Source of the DNA: Bacteroidia bacterium
GTDB lineage: Bacteria > Bacteroidota > Bacteroidia > SXHM01
Length of the DNA: 64,000 nt
Reading direction: 5' to 3'
NCBI GenBank assembly: GCA_022072225.1
Contig: JAJVIC010000002.1
Span: 855,331-919,330 of the forward strand
The position numbers and the translations under genes were made by a program. Positions within the stretch are counted from its first letter, which is position 1; every line of letters begins with the position of its first letter. Shown piece by piece: positions 52,582 to 60,646 of this stretch. The notes below the pieces were generated by a model. It worked only from the letters and a program-made list of their open reading frames with translations, did no database searches and was not told the DNA's origin.

Positions 52582-54468
52582 ATGAGATTCGTTTTGAATA
52601 CAGTTTGGCTCTTGTTGCTTCGCCTGCTGGCTGGCATGGTTTTGCTAACACTATGCCGCTTTCTGTTTCTGCTCAACAATTTTGATTTCTATTATAAAGT
52701 ACCCCGCACAGAAGTAGCAGAGGCTTTTCTCTTCGGTTTGCGCTTCGACCTTTCGGCAATGCTCATTTGCCTGTCGCCATTTATAGTATTGCATTTTATT
52801 CCCGTATTTCATCAACAGCCTAAACCCAAAAAAGTGTTGCAGTATTTCTATGTACTACTGCTTACACTTATGTTCTTCTTCAACTTAGTGGATACCGTTT
52901 ACTTTAAGTTCACTTTTACCCGCTCTACTGCCGATATTTTCAAACTCGTATTCGTCAGCAACGATATGGCCATAGTAGGTCCATCTATCATCATTGACTT
53001 CTGGTACATTGTTGCAGGCTGGATGATGCTTATCTACCTTTCATACAAACTATTTCTGAAAACCGAAAAACTGATTAAACAAACAGAAGGCGCAACCAGA
53101 CAATACATCTACAGTATTGTGTTTTTATTACTGTTTACCGCATGCTCAGTTATAGGCATAAGAGGCGGGCTGCAATACAAACCCTTAAATATGCTCGATG
53201 CAGGCGGACAACAAACCTCAGCCCTTACACTCAACACACCTTATACACTGATTAACACCGCAGGCATGACAGGGGTAAAAAGCGTAAACTATTTTCCCGG
53301 AAAAACAGGTGAATATTTCTTTACTGCAGTTACCAAACCCAAAGAGACTGAACCCTTTCGCAGCGATCTGAATGTGGTAGTCATTATTGTTGAAAGCCTT
53401 TCAAAAGAATATGTAGGCTATCTGAACTCATTTAAAGGCTATACTCCTTTTCTTGATTCGCTTTGTGCTGAAAGTTTTGTGTTTACCAATGCCTATGCCA
53501 ACGGCAAAAAATCCATTGAAGGTGTTCCTGCTGTGCTGGCAAGTTTACCTACACTGATGCACGACCCGTTTATTACCTCCAAATACAACGGCAATCAAAT
53601 CAACAGCATTGCAAGCCTGCTGAAGAAGAAAGGCTATAGCACCGCCTTTTATCACGGAGCAAAAAACGGCAGCATGGCCTTTAATGCCTTTGCCGAAAAA
53701 GCAGGATTTGAAAACTACTACGGCAGAAACGAATACAATAACGACACGCATTATGACGGCAACTGGGGAATTTATGACGAAGAGTTTCTGCACTATTTTG
53801 CCAACGGATTGAGCAATACCAAACAACCATTTGTCGGGGCATTGTTTACACTTTCATCGCATCACCCCTACCCCATTCCCGATAAATACAAAGGCAAATT
53901 TCCTGAAGGCGAACTGCCCATTCATAAAAGTGTTCTTTACACAGATTACGCATTAAAACAATTCTTTGCCACTGCATCAAAAACAGACTGGTTTAACAAA
54001 ACCATTTTTGTAATAACTGCCGACCATACCTCGCTGGCGCTACGCCCCTTTTATCAGAATTGCGTGGGCGCCATGTCGGTTCCAATTATTATGTACTCAC
54101 CTGCTTTAAATTTAAAAGGCAAGAGCAATGTGGTAACCCAACAAACCGATATTATGCCTGCTATACTTGATTTGCTCAATTATGATGAACCCTATATCGC
54201 GTTCGGCAAATCACCATTTGACAGCACCGTAACACACAGTGCCTTTACCCGCTACGATCAGCTTTATCAGATTATTGAAGAAAACCATGTTTTACAATTT
54301 GATGGAGATAAAACAATAAACTTGTACAATTTTAAAAACGACAGCATGTTGACCAACAACCTTGCAGGCAGGAACAGCGGCAAGCAACTGCAACTGGAAA
54401 ACAGGCTAAAAGCCTTTATTCAGGATTATAACCACAGGCTGATTAACAATATGACGGAGATAAAGTGA
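52582..54468 (+). CDS. LtaS-type (alkaline phosphatase superfamily) phosphoglycerol transferase-like enzyme
   Basis: 628 residues. Five to six N-terminal membrane segments (about 5-30, 45-75, 88-105, 138-158, 178-195) precede a periplasmic sulfatase/phosphatase-like domain (265-600). Metal and nucleophile residues fit LtaS-type enzymes: E271 in IIVESLSKEY, the nucleophile S311 in ANGKKSIEG (a Thr in Gram-positive LtaS), and TADHTS. LtaS moves glycerophosphate from phosphatidylglycerol and releases diacylglycerol. In a Gram-negative cell an OpgB-type or surface-polymer role is likelier. The next gene is a diacylglycerol kinase-like lipid kinase, which fits recycling of that product. Confidence 0.82.
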   Translation: MRFVLNTVWLLLLRLLAGMVLLTLCRFLFLLNNFDFYYKVPRTEVAEAFLFGLRFDLSAMLICLSPFIVLHFIPVFHQQPKPKKVLQYFYVLLLTLMFFFNLVDTVYFKFTFTRSTADIFKLVFVSNDMAIVGPSIIIDFWYIVAGWMMLIYLSYKLFLKTEKLIKQTEGATRQYIYSIVFLLLFTACSVIGIRGGLQYKPLNMLDAGGQQTSALTLNTPYTLINTAGMTGVKSVNYFPGKTGEYFFTAVTKPKETEPFRSDLNVVVIIVESLSKEYVGYLNSFKGYTPFLDSLCAESFVFTNAYANGKKSIEGVPAVLASLPTLMHDPFITSKYNGNQINSIASLLKKKGYSTAFYHGAKNGSMAFNAFAEKAGFENYYGRNEYNNDTHYDGNWGIYDEEFLHYFANGLSNTKQPFVGALFTLSSHHPYPIPDKYKGKFPEGELPIHKSVLYTDYALKQFFATASKTDWFNKTIFVITADHTSLALRPFYQNCVGAMSVPIIMYSPALNLKGKSNVVTQQTDIMPAILDLLNYDEPYIAFGKSPFDSTVTHSAFTRYDQLYQIIEENHVLQFDGDKTINLYNFKNDSMLTNNLAGRNSGKQLQLENRLKAFIQDYNHRLINNMTEIK

Positions 54469-54508
54469 AGTCAAAAGTTTAAAGTTCAAAAGTCAAAAGA
54501 AAGAGAAC

Positions 54509-55402
54509 GTGGAAAAGAAGAAAAGAATATTATTCATCATCAATCCCATTTCGGGAATTGGCAGGCAGCATAAAATAGAAGATGCGCTGCCCGCGCTGCT
54601 GGATAAAACCAAATACGAACACGAGATACGCTACACCGAAAAAGTAAACCACGCCAAAGAAATATCATCACAGGGCGCAAAGGAAGGCTTTGATGTAATA
54701 GTAGCCGTTGGCGGTGACGGTACGCTGGGCGAAGTAGCTTCGGGTATTCTGCACACCAACACCGCCATGGCGGTAATACCTGCGGGCTCGGGTAATGGCA
54801 TGGCCCGCGAGCTGGGCATTCCCAACAACATTGAAAAAGCATTTGACATCATCAACAACGGACATATTGAAACCATTGACACCGCCCTGCTCAACGGCAA
54901 CACCTTTGTAAGTACAGCCGGCAGCGGCTTTGATGCACACGTAGCCAACATGTTTTCAGTAGGCGAAAAACGTGGTTTTCTCCGCTACGCATTGATTACA
55001 GCACGGGAGTTTCTCCGTTATCCTTCGCGCACTTACGAAGTGCACGTAAACGGTGAGGTGAAAAATTATTTCGCATGGGCTTTTATCTTCTGCAACTCCA
55101 AACAGTTTGGAAACGGGGCGATAGTATCACCAAAATCAAATGTTCAGGACGGACTGCTGAATATTACCATTATCAAAGATTTTCCTAAAATCAAAACAGG
55201 TTTGCTGGTACTCCGCTTGTTTTTCAATAATATTGATAAATCAAGATATGCAGAAACATTTACCTGTACCAGAATAAAAGTAATACGCGAAAAGAACAAT
55301 GCCATTCACCTTGACGGCAGCCCTTTCAAAACTTCAAAAGACATTGAAGCAGAAATAGTGCCTGCTTCGCTGAAAGTGATTGTAACAAAATCAGCCCTCT
55401 GA
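54509..55402 (+). CDS. Diacylglycerol kinase family lipid kinase (DagK/YegS-like)
   Basis: 297 residues from a GTG start (VEKKKRILFIINPISGIGRQ). The DAGKc catalytic domain has VAVGGDGTLGEVASG (nucleotide-binding glycine/aspartate motif, about 71-85) and IPAGSGNGMAREL (about 92-104), followed by a beta-rich C-terminal domain with HLDGSPF. It should phosphorylate a lipid such as diacylglycerol with ATP at the cytoplasmic membrane face. It follows the LtaS-type gene by 40 bases, a gap filled by AAAGTTTAAAGTTCAAAAGTC words. Its end overlaps the convergent 55391 gene by 12 bases. Confidence 0.9.
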   Translation: MEKKKRILFIINPISGIGRQHKIEDALPALLDKTKYEHEIRYTEKVNHAKEISSQGAKEGFDVIVAVGGDGTLGEVASGILHTNTAMAVIPAGSGNGMARELGIPNNIEKAFDIINNGHIETIDTALLNGNTFVSTAGSGFDAHVANMFSVGEKRGFLRYALITAREFLRYPSRTYEVHVNGEVKNYFAWAFIFCNSKQFGNGAIVSPKSNVQDGLLNITIIKDFPKIKTGLLVLRLFFNNIDKSRYAETFTCTRIKVIREKNNAIHLDGSPFKTSKDIEAEIVPASLKVIVTKSAL

Positions 55403-55636
55403 TTTTTTTCTTGCCTGCTGCAGATCCAGAAACATATCATTGAAGCGATGCACTACCTTCTGAATAAAAACATCGTCAAACATTTTTTGCACGCCCTCTA
55501 ACCCCGCAACCGAATCCATCGGTATTTTGTAAGTCTGTTCCATGGGGCCTGCCTCCATTTTAACCACATACTTTTCATTCATGGCAAAAACGGTAATCAG
55601 AATGTCGGGATGAGGAATAGAGCCAACTACGCGCAT
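55391..55636 (-). CDS. Small conserved hypothetical protein
   Basis: 81 residues (MRVVGSIPHPDILITVFAMN), soluble. The first half is beta-rich (ITVFAMNEKYVVKMEAGPME), the second helical (GVQKMFDDVFIQKVVHRFND). Not recognised beyond a recollection of similar short Bacteroidota proteins. It follows the GlcNAc-kinase-like gene on the same strand with a 6-base gap (stop at 55643, ATG at 55636), so the two are probably co-transcribed. Confidence 0.65.
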   Translation of the reverse strand: MRVVGSIPHPDILITVFAMNEKYVVKMEAGPMEQTYKIPMDSVAGLEGVQKMFDDVFIQKVVHRFNDMFLDLQQARKKSEG

Positions 55637-55642
55637 AACAAT

Positions 55643-56479
55643 TTATTGAATGTGATAATTTAAAAGTCCTTCGGCAGGCGAATCCATTATTCTGCCTACT
55701 GTAACTCCTTTTTCAGAAGCAACCTGTTTCAGTACAGCACTGTAATAAAAAGCAATAGAACCGGTAAGGTGCAGGGGATACGTTTTATGCTCCGGGTAGC
55801 GGCATATATAACGGTCGAAAAAATCAGTAAACGATTTTTTAACAAGATTATACATGTAGGGATTGTCGAGTTTTTCAAAAATAAATTTACCTGTTGATGC
55901 CAGAAAACGGCTGGGCATCGGTTGCATGTAAACACCTTCAAATATTTTTTCTTTATCCAATCCCGTTTTCAGATGAAAATCTTTTGCAATATCAGCGGGA
56001 ACAATGCCTATGATGTAATCGGCCAGAAACTGTTTGCCGATGGATGCACCGCTGCCTTCATCACCGAGTATGTAGCCCAAAGCAGGAATATTTGCTGTAA
56101 TTTTTTCACCGTCAAAAACGCAGGAATTGGAACCCGTACCCATAATGGCAGCAATTCCCTTTTCGTGTCCGCACAACCCGCGGGCAGCGGCAAGTAAATC
56201 ATGGTCAACGGTTACAGCCGCCAGCGGAAAACATTCTTTCAGCGCTTTTTCAACCACTGCACACATGGCAGCACTGGAGCAGCCGGCTCCGTAATAATAA
56301 ATTGTATCAACCGGCTTTTCCAGCCGGGATAAAAGGTTTGATTTTATCTCCAGCGAAATAGCTTCAGAGGTTTGGTGAAAAGGGTTAAAACCAAGTGTAA
56401 CATACTTTTCAGTATTAACCTTCCCTTCCACCAGTCTCCAGTCAGTTTTAGTAGACCCGCTCTCAGCAATAAGCATCAT
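55643..56479 (-). CDS. BadF/BadG/BcrA/BcrD-type ATPase, N-acetylglucosamine kinase-like
   Basis: 278 residues. ASKHA-fold ATPase: phosphate-1 motif IAESGSTKTDWRL (3-15), phosphate-2 / adenosine loops AIMGTGSNSCV (about 110-120), LGYILGDEGSGASIGKQ (about 132-148) and a C-terminal HLTGSIAF. The GTGSNS and GDEGSG pattern fits GlcNAc/glucosamine kinases of the BadF family that feed recovered cell-wall amino sugars back to metabolism; substrate specificity is inferred. Divergent from the CapD-type dehydratase gene, another amino-sugar enzyme. Confidence 0.87.
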   Translation of the reverse strand: MMLIAESGSTKTDWRLVEGKVNTEKYVTLGFNPFHQTSEAISLEIKSNLLSRLEKPVDTIYYYGAGCSSAAMCAVVEKALKECFPLAAVTVDHDLLAAARGLCGHEKGIAAIMGTGSNSCVFDGEKITANIPALGYILGDEGSGASIGKQFLADYIIGIVPADIAKDFHLKTGLDKEKIFEGVYMQPMPSRFLASTGKFIFEKLDNPYMYNLVKKSFTDFFDRYICRYPEHKTYPLHLTGSIAFYYSAVLKQVASEKGVTVGRIMDSPAEGLLNYHIQ

Positions 56480-56531
56480 AAAATTTAGTGTTTGCTGGCG
56501 AAATTAGGCATTTATGGCAAACTCATTTATC

Positions 56532-56539
56532 TATCTTTG
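56532..56539 (+). promoter_or_regulatory. Bacteroidota -7 promoter TATCTTTG for the dehydratase
   Basis: A perfect TAnnTTTG match 18 bases before ATG 56558. It excludes the longer frame starting at 56492, whose first 22 codons lie upstream of or within the promoter. Confidence 0.65.
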
Positions 56540-56557
56540 ACGCATCCTATTAAACCG

Positions 56558-58453
56558 ATGATTTTTTTCTCAAGCAATACAACCCCGCGCTGGATTATCT
56601 TTATTACCGATATTTTTTACAGTGCGGTTTCGTTGTACTTTGCCTATACGCTGCGCTTTAATTTCCACATCCCCAACAGGGAAATAGACACCTTCATTTA
56701 TGTATTTCCGTTTGCACTGGGAGTTCGCGCGCTCAGTTTTGCAATCGGAAAAATTTATGCCGGTGTTATACGCTATACCAGTGCCAGCGATGCCGCCCGT
56801 ATTCTTTTTGTGGTGCTTGCCGGAAGCATTTTCTTTTATGCTGCCAACTGGGTTTCGCTGTTCTTCATTAACGAACGGTTCATTATTCCCACCTCTGTAA
56901 TTTTTATCGATTTTTTTGTGTTAAGCATAACGCTTACATCGGTAAGGCTGGGTGCAAAAACATTGTATTTCTGGCTTACCAATAAATCAAAAACCAAGGT
57001 AAACGTAATTATTTTCGGTGCAGGCGAATCAGGAATTATTACCAAACGCACCCTTGACCGCGATGCGGGAACCCGCTACAGCGTTCTTGCCTTTGTAGAT
57101 GACGACCGCAAAAAAATAAATACACGGCTGGAAGGTGTTACCATTTACCATACCTCTGAATTACCTCAATTGCTTAAAAGAAACCAGGTTGCACGTTTAA
57201 TTCTTTCGCCACAAAAACTATCAGCAACACGCAAAAGCGAGATTATTGAAACCTGCCTTGGCTATGATATAAAAATTCTGAACGTGCCGCCCGTAAGCGA
57301 CTGGATTAATGGAGAACTCAGCTACCGCCAGATGAAAGGCATTAACATTGACGACCTGCTGGGGCGCGAACCCATTAACCTGAATGCCGGAAGCATAAGC
57401 AAAAAAATAAAAGACAAAACGGTGTTGGTTACCGGTGCTGCCGGTTCTATAGGCAGCGAGCTGGTAAAACAAATAAGCAGCTACGCACCCAAACAACTGT
57501 TGCTGCTCGACAATGCCGAATCGCCTTTGTACGAACTGGAAGTTGAACTGAAGGAAAAACTGAAACTTGAAAATTTTGAAGTAATACTGTGTGATGTACG
57601 CGAACAGCAACGCATGGAAAAGGTTTTCAGCAGTTTTAAAATTGACATGGTTTTTCATGCTGCTGCCTACAAGCATGTACCCATGATGGAAAAAAATCCG
57701 GCTGAAGCTGTTGCTGTCAATATTCAGGGAACCAAAATTGCTGCCGACCTGGCTGTTAAATACGGAGTGAAGGAGTTTGTAATGATTTCAACCGACAAGG
57801 CGGTGAACCCCACCAATGTTATGGGCGCATCCAAAAGGATTGCCGAGATTTATACCCGCAGCCTCACCCCGGCCCTCTCCAAAGGAGAGGGAGAAAAAAC
57901 GCGCTTTGTAACAACCCGTTTCGGAAATGTACTGGGTTCCAACGGTTCGGTTATCCCCTTCTTTAAAAAGCAGATTGAAAGCGGAGGGCCGGTTACGGTT
58001 ACCCATCCCGAAATTACGCGCTACTTCATGACCATTCCCGAAGCGGTGCAATTGGTACTGGAGGCAAGCGCCATGGGCAAGGGCGGTGAAATTTTTGTAT
58101 TCGACATGGGTAAGTCGGTAAAGATTGCCGACCTTGCCCGTAAGATGATTCAGCTCTATAAACTCACCATTGACAAAGACATAAAAATAGTGTATACCGG
58201 ACTGCGCCCTGGCGAAAAACTGTATGAAGAATTGCTGAATAATGAAGAAAACACTTTGCCTACCCACCACCCTCAGATACTTATAGGCAAGGTAAAAGAA
58301 TATGAATTTGCGCAGGTATCAAAAGATGTGGATGAACTGATAGCGCTGACGGAGACGCAGGACAACCAACGCATTGTTACAAAAATGAAACAAATGGTGC
58401 CGGAGTTTATCAGCAACAACTCGGAGTTTGAGGCGCTGGATAAAAGGAACTGA
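56558..58453 (+). CDS. CapD/FlaA1-type membrane nucleotide-sugar dehydratase/epimerase
   Basis: 631 residues from ATG 56558 (MIFFSSNTTPRWIIFITDIF). Four N-terminal membrane helices (about 10-125), a CoA-binding-like Rossmann domain (about 145-265; VIIFGAGESGIITKRTLD) and a C-terminal SDR domain with TGAAGSIGSELVKQ (about 291-305), the helix AAAYKHVPMMEKNP and STDKAVNPTNVMGASKR. It should convert UDP-GlcNAc to a 4-keto-6-deoxy sugar for surface polysaccharide or glycoprotein glycans. Residues about 435-446 (LTPALSKGEGEK), just before TRFVTTRFGNVLGS, are coded by a dispersed hairpin element inserted in frame. Confidence 0.92.
   Translation: MIFFSSNTTPRWIIFITDIFYSAVSLYFAYTLRFNFHIPNREIDTFIYVFPFALGVRALSFAIGKIYAGVIRYTSASDAARILFVVLAGSIFFYAANWVSLFFINERFIIPTSVIFIDFFVLSITLTSVRLGAKTLYFWLTNKSKTKVNVIIFGAGESGIITKRTLDRDAGTRYSVLAFVDDDRKKINTRLEGVTIYHTSELPQLLKRNQVARLILSPQKLSATRKSEIIETCLGYDIKILNVPPVSDWINGELSYRQMKGINIDDLLGREPINLNAGSISKKIKDKTVLVTGAAGSIGSELVKQISSYAPKQLLLLDNAESPLYELEVELKEKLKLENFEVILCDVREQQRMEKVFSSFKIDMVFHAAAYKHVPMMEKNPAEAVAVNIQGTKIAADLAVKYGVKEFVMISTDKAVNPTNVMGASKRIAEIYTRSLTPALSKGEGEKTRFVTTRFGNVLGSNGSVIPFFKKQIESGGPVTVTHPEITRYFMTIPEAVQLVLEASAMGKGGEIFVFDMGKSVKIADLARKMIQLYKLTIDKDIKIVYTGLRPGEKLYEELLNNEENTLPTHHPQILIGKVKEYEFAQVSKDVDELIALTETQDNQRIVTKMKQMVPEFISNNSEFEALDKRN
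57859..57895. repeat. Dispersed hairpin element inside the dehydratase gene
   Basis: CCTCACCCCGGCCCTCTCC-AAA-GGAGAGGG matches the intergenic element at 25706-25740 except for a few bases (loop and CTAG/CGG). It keeps the frame and is translated as SLTPALSKGEGE. Confidence 0.85.
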
Positions 58454-58513
58454 AAAACTGCCCACCGGTTAACTGTTTTAAGAACTTACGCAGAGATAGG
58501 CAGGAGTTTAAAT

Positions 58514-58587
58514 ACAGAGGTTCACAGAGTTTTTGTTAGCACTTCGACTACGCTCAGTGTGACAATAACTTCTCTGTGAACCTCTGT
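58514..58587. repeat. 16-bp inverted repeat with a nested repeat word
   Basis: ACAGAGGTTCACAGAG (58514-58529) is exactly complementary to 58572-58587. The loop carries GCACTTCGACTACGCTCAG (58540 onward), the word that forms the hairpin at 9661-9722. It lies between the dehydratase and the convergent hypothetical and may end both transcripts. Confidence 0.85.
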
Positions 58588-58614
58588 GCCTTCTCCGGCT
58601 GTTGCTCTGTGTAA

Positions 58615-59286
58615 TTACAACAAAAACGAATCCAGCGGTGTCCAGGGTCCGTACTCGTTGCGGGTATTTACCCAGCGGGCATAGTACCACAGGCGCTGCC
58701 CGCGCAGAGCTGCCGAATCAATGTTGCCGGTTATAGGGCTGCGGCCCGATTCCTGCAGGTTGTTACACTGAGCAGGTGAGGTGGGCTGCGTACCTATAAT
58801 GTACACAATCTGGCAGCGGCTAACGCCAAAAGGCTTGCCTCTGAGGCTGCTGCCGCTGGCATCGGGTTGCTGTTTAAACCGCAGTTTTACCTGATTGGCA
58901 TTGTTGTAGGAAATGCTGATGAGCGGCATGGTTCCCGGAACAGGTACCGGTGTGCGCACAGTATCGTGTGGCTTTACTCCGCAGGCAATACGGTCTACAT
59001 TTGTCATCAACGCATTGCCATAGATGTTATACTTAATAAACGGACGCAACGCATTTACATACAACTGGCGGGCAAGGTCTTTGGCCACTATTTGTGTGCG
59101 GGTGCGGTTAAACTTGTTGCTGGCCGCAAGCCATGCACTGTCCCAGGCCGTTTGCAGGGCAGTAAGTACCGCCAGCATAGCCGGGGTAAAGCCCCACAAA
59201 GCCGAGTTAGTAGTTATCTGCGTGATAAAATTTTTCTGGAAGGCATCAAAGGCCGCATCAGAAAGAGGAATTACATTGTTTCTCAT
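58615..59286 (-). CDS. Hypothetical protein next to a 21-bp array
   Basis: 223 residues (MRNNVIPLSDAAFDAFQKNF). The first about 115 residues are helical and tryptophan-containing (TPAMLAVLTALQTAWDSAWL, RLYVNALRPFIKYNIYGNAL-like), then a Pro-rich linker (HDTVRTPVPVPGTMP) and a beta domain with AQCNNLQESGRSPITGNIDS and WYYARWVNTRNEYGPWTPLD. I recall this type as a Bacteroidota hypothetical group without known function. No signal peptide is present. Its upstream gap carries AT-rich words (59291-59352) and a 21-bp array (59420-59640). Confidence 0.72.
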   Translation of the reverse strand: MRNNVIPLSDAAFDAFQKNFITQITTNSALWGFTPAMLAVLTALQTAWDSAWLAASNKFNRTRTQIVAKDLARQLYVNALRPFIKYNIYGNALMTNVDRIACGVKPHDTVRTPVPVPGTMPLISISYNNANQVKLRFKQQPDASGSSLRGKPFGVSRCQIVYIIGTQPTSPAQCNNLQESGRSPITGNIDSAALRGQRLWYYARWVNTRNEYGPWTPLDSFLL

Positions 59287-59290
59287 GTTT

Positions 59291-59352
59291 AATGTTTTAT
59301 GTTTAATTGATAATTGTTAATTGATAAATGTTAATTGATAATTGATAATTGA
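59291..59352. repeat. TTAATTGATAATTG word repeat
   Basis: Overlapping words TTAATTGATAATTG, TTAATTGATAAATG and GATAATTGACAA directly precede the hypothetical's ATG on the minus strand. They take the position where its promoter would be, and no TAnnTTTG match was found. Confidence 0.7.
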
Positions 59353-59419
59353 CAAAGAGGCGAGCCTCTTACCTTGTTATTAAGTCCTTTTACACAGGCG
59401 TAAGGTGTTTGGAAGTATA

Positions 59420-59640
59420 AATACATGACATAACAACGTGCGGATGCAGCATAACGCTGTTTGGATGCAGCATAATAGTAGTTGGATACAGCATAATAGT
59501 ATCCGGATATTGCATCACACCAGTTGGATATACTATCATAGCAGTTGGATATAACATCATGGTATGCGGATATGCCATGATAGTGTGCCGCCATGCTTTC
59601 ATACTGTGCTGCCATGTAATGATGCAGTTGCTTAAAGATG
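59420..59640 (-). repeat. 21-bp tandem repeat array upstream of the 58615-59286 gene
   Basis: The word GGAT recurs at 59442, 59463, 59484, 59505, 59526, 59547 and 59568, exactly 21 bases apart, with weaker units extending both ways. Typical unit: TTGGATACAGCATAATAGTA+1. The 21-base period keeps a 111-codon frame open on the minus strand with heptads such as YYYAVSN and CDAISGY, but I treat this as a by-product of the repeat. It stands about 130 bases upstream of the hypothetical gene. Confidence 0.9.
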
Positions 59641-59789
59641 TGCCGGGGGTAGGTATCTGCTTTCATGGGTATGCTGTGTTAAAAGAACAGCACAAAGAAC
59701 GTGAATGCAGCAGCCGCACTTATCACTCCAAAAAGGTGTGTTATGATTTAAAGTAAGGGATTTACGCTACCCCGTTTTGGGGTGGTTTG

Positions 59790-60512
59790 CTAAGCGGTCA
59801 TTTTGCCCGAATAGCGGATGGCAAAGTAATAGCGTGTTATCAGCGCATCGGGTGGATTACCGAATTTACTGCGCATGTGTTTGCAATGGTCGTGATACGT
59901 GTGCTTACTTATATTAATAAGTCGGGCAGCAGCTTCTTCACTCATGCCCATGGCTTCGTATTCAAAGGCCTCCCACTCGCGGTCGGTAAGGCTGTTGGCC
60001 ATTTCAAGCACACCGGTTCTGTCTATGCCCTGCCATAGCTTGGTGAGTATGCTGCTGTTGCTGTAGCTTATATCATTGTTATAATAAAGGGTAAGTATAA
60101 AGGCTTGTGCTTTATCCGGCTTTATAAGACCCGAAATGCTGCACATTTCAAGGATTTCTTTATTGGCCGCGCTGAATTTCCACCAGCAGCGTTTGTAGCC
60201 GGGGTTGGGCTGACTGAAATGGCTGTAAAAACAATTACACGGTTCCAGATTATTAAGCCGGCCCAGCTCCAGCTGAAAATCGGAGGCTGCATACTGATGG
60301 ATATTTTTTTTGTGGCCCAGCCAGCAGAAAAAGCGTTTGCATACATAGAAAGGAACCAGACTGTTCTGGTGCTGCATAACCACAGCAAAGGGATATGAGT
60401 TGCTGAGCAGCTCCAGCCGGTCTAACCCATTACCCCGGCTTATTTCTGCAATAGTATGCTCCTGTTTAAGCCGGCTGGTAAAGGTGCGTATGTCTTTGGC
60501 TAAGTCGTCCAT
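59790..60512 (-). CDS. LuxR-type helix-turn-helix transcriptional regulator
   Basis: 240 residues. The C-terminal LuxR-like HTH is at about 178-225: LTDREWEAFEYEAMGMSEEA, ARLINISKHTYHDHCKHMRS, with the usual spacing from LTxRE to the recognition helix. Residues about 25-160 may form a PAS-like sensory domain (SNSYPFAVVMQHQNSLVPFY, FFCWLGHKKN). No receiver domain is present. It is divergent from the tyrosine recombinase gene with a 134-base shared promoter gap, so it could regulate the recombinase; it also lies downstream of nothing on its strand except the array and the 58615 hypothetical. Confidence 0.82.
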   Translation of the reverse strand: MDDLAKDIRTFTSRLKQEHTIAEISRGNGLDRLELLSNSYPFAVVMQHQNSLVPFYVCKRFFCWLGHKKNIHQYAASDFQLELGRLNNLEPCNCFYSHFSQPNPGYKRCWWKFSAANKEILEMCSISGLIKPDKAQAFILTLYYNNDISYSNSSILTKLWQGIDRTGVLEMANSLTDREWEAFEYEAMGMSEEAAARLINISKHTYHDHCKHMRSKFGNPPDALITRYYFAIRYSGKMTA

Positions 60513-60548
60513 GGGATAACCTTCGTTTAATCAACACGTTGTTGAAGG

Positions 60549-60556
60549 CAAATATA
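60549..60556 (-). promoter_or_regulatory. Bacteroidota -7 promoter TATATTTG for the LuxR-type gene
   Basis: A perfect TAnnTTTG match on the minus strand, 37 bases before the regulator's ATG. Confidence 0.6.
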
Positions 60557-60619
60557 GGAAAATATCAATACATCAAACAACTACTTATTAACCGCAGGGG
60601 GGAAGAAATGAACATTTTC

Positions 60620-60627
60620 TATATTTG
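60620..60627 (+). promoter_or_regulatory. Bacteroidota -7 promoter TATATTTG for the recombinase
   Basis: A perfect TAnnTTTG match 20 bases before ATG 60647. Its distance from the divergent promoter at 60549-60556 is about 65 bases. Confidence 0.65.
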
Positions 60628-60646
60628 CTTTACCTAAAAAGGGAAC

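Noticed and set aside
56492..56557. Longer start for the CapD-type dehydratase
   Set aside because: The extension crosses the TATCTTTG promoter and adds an untypical N-terminus.
59331..59666. 111-residue minus-strand frame with Tyr/Ser heptads
   Set aside because: Same reason: it coincides with the 21-bp array and runs on into the AT-word repeat without its own features.
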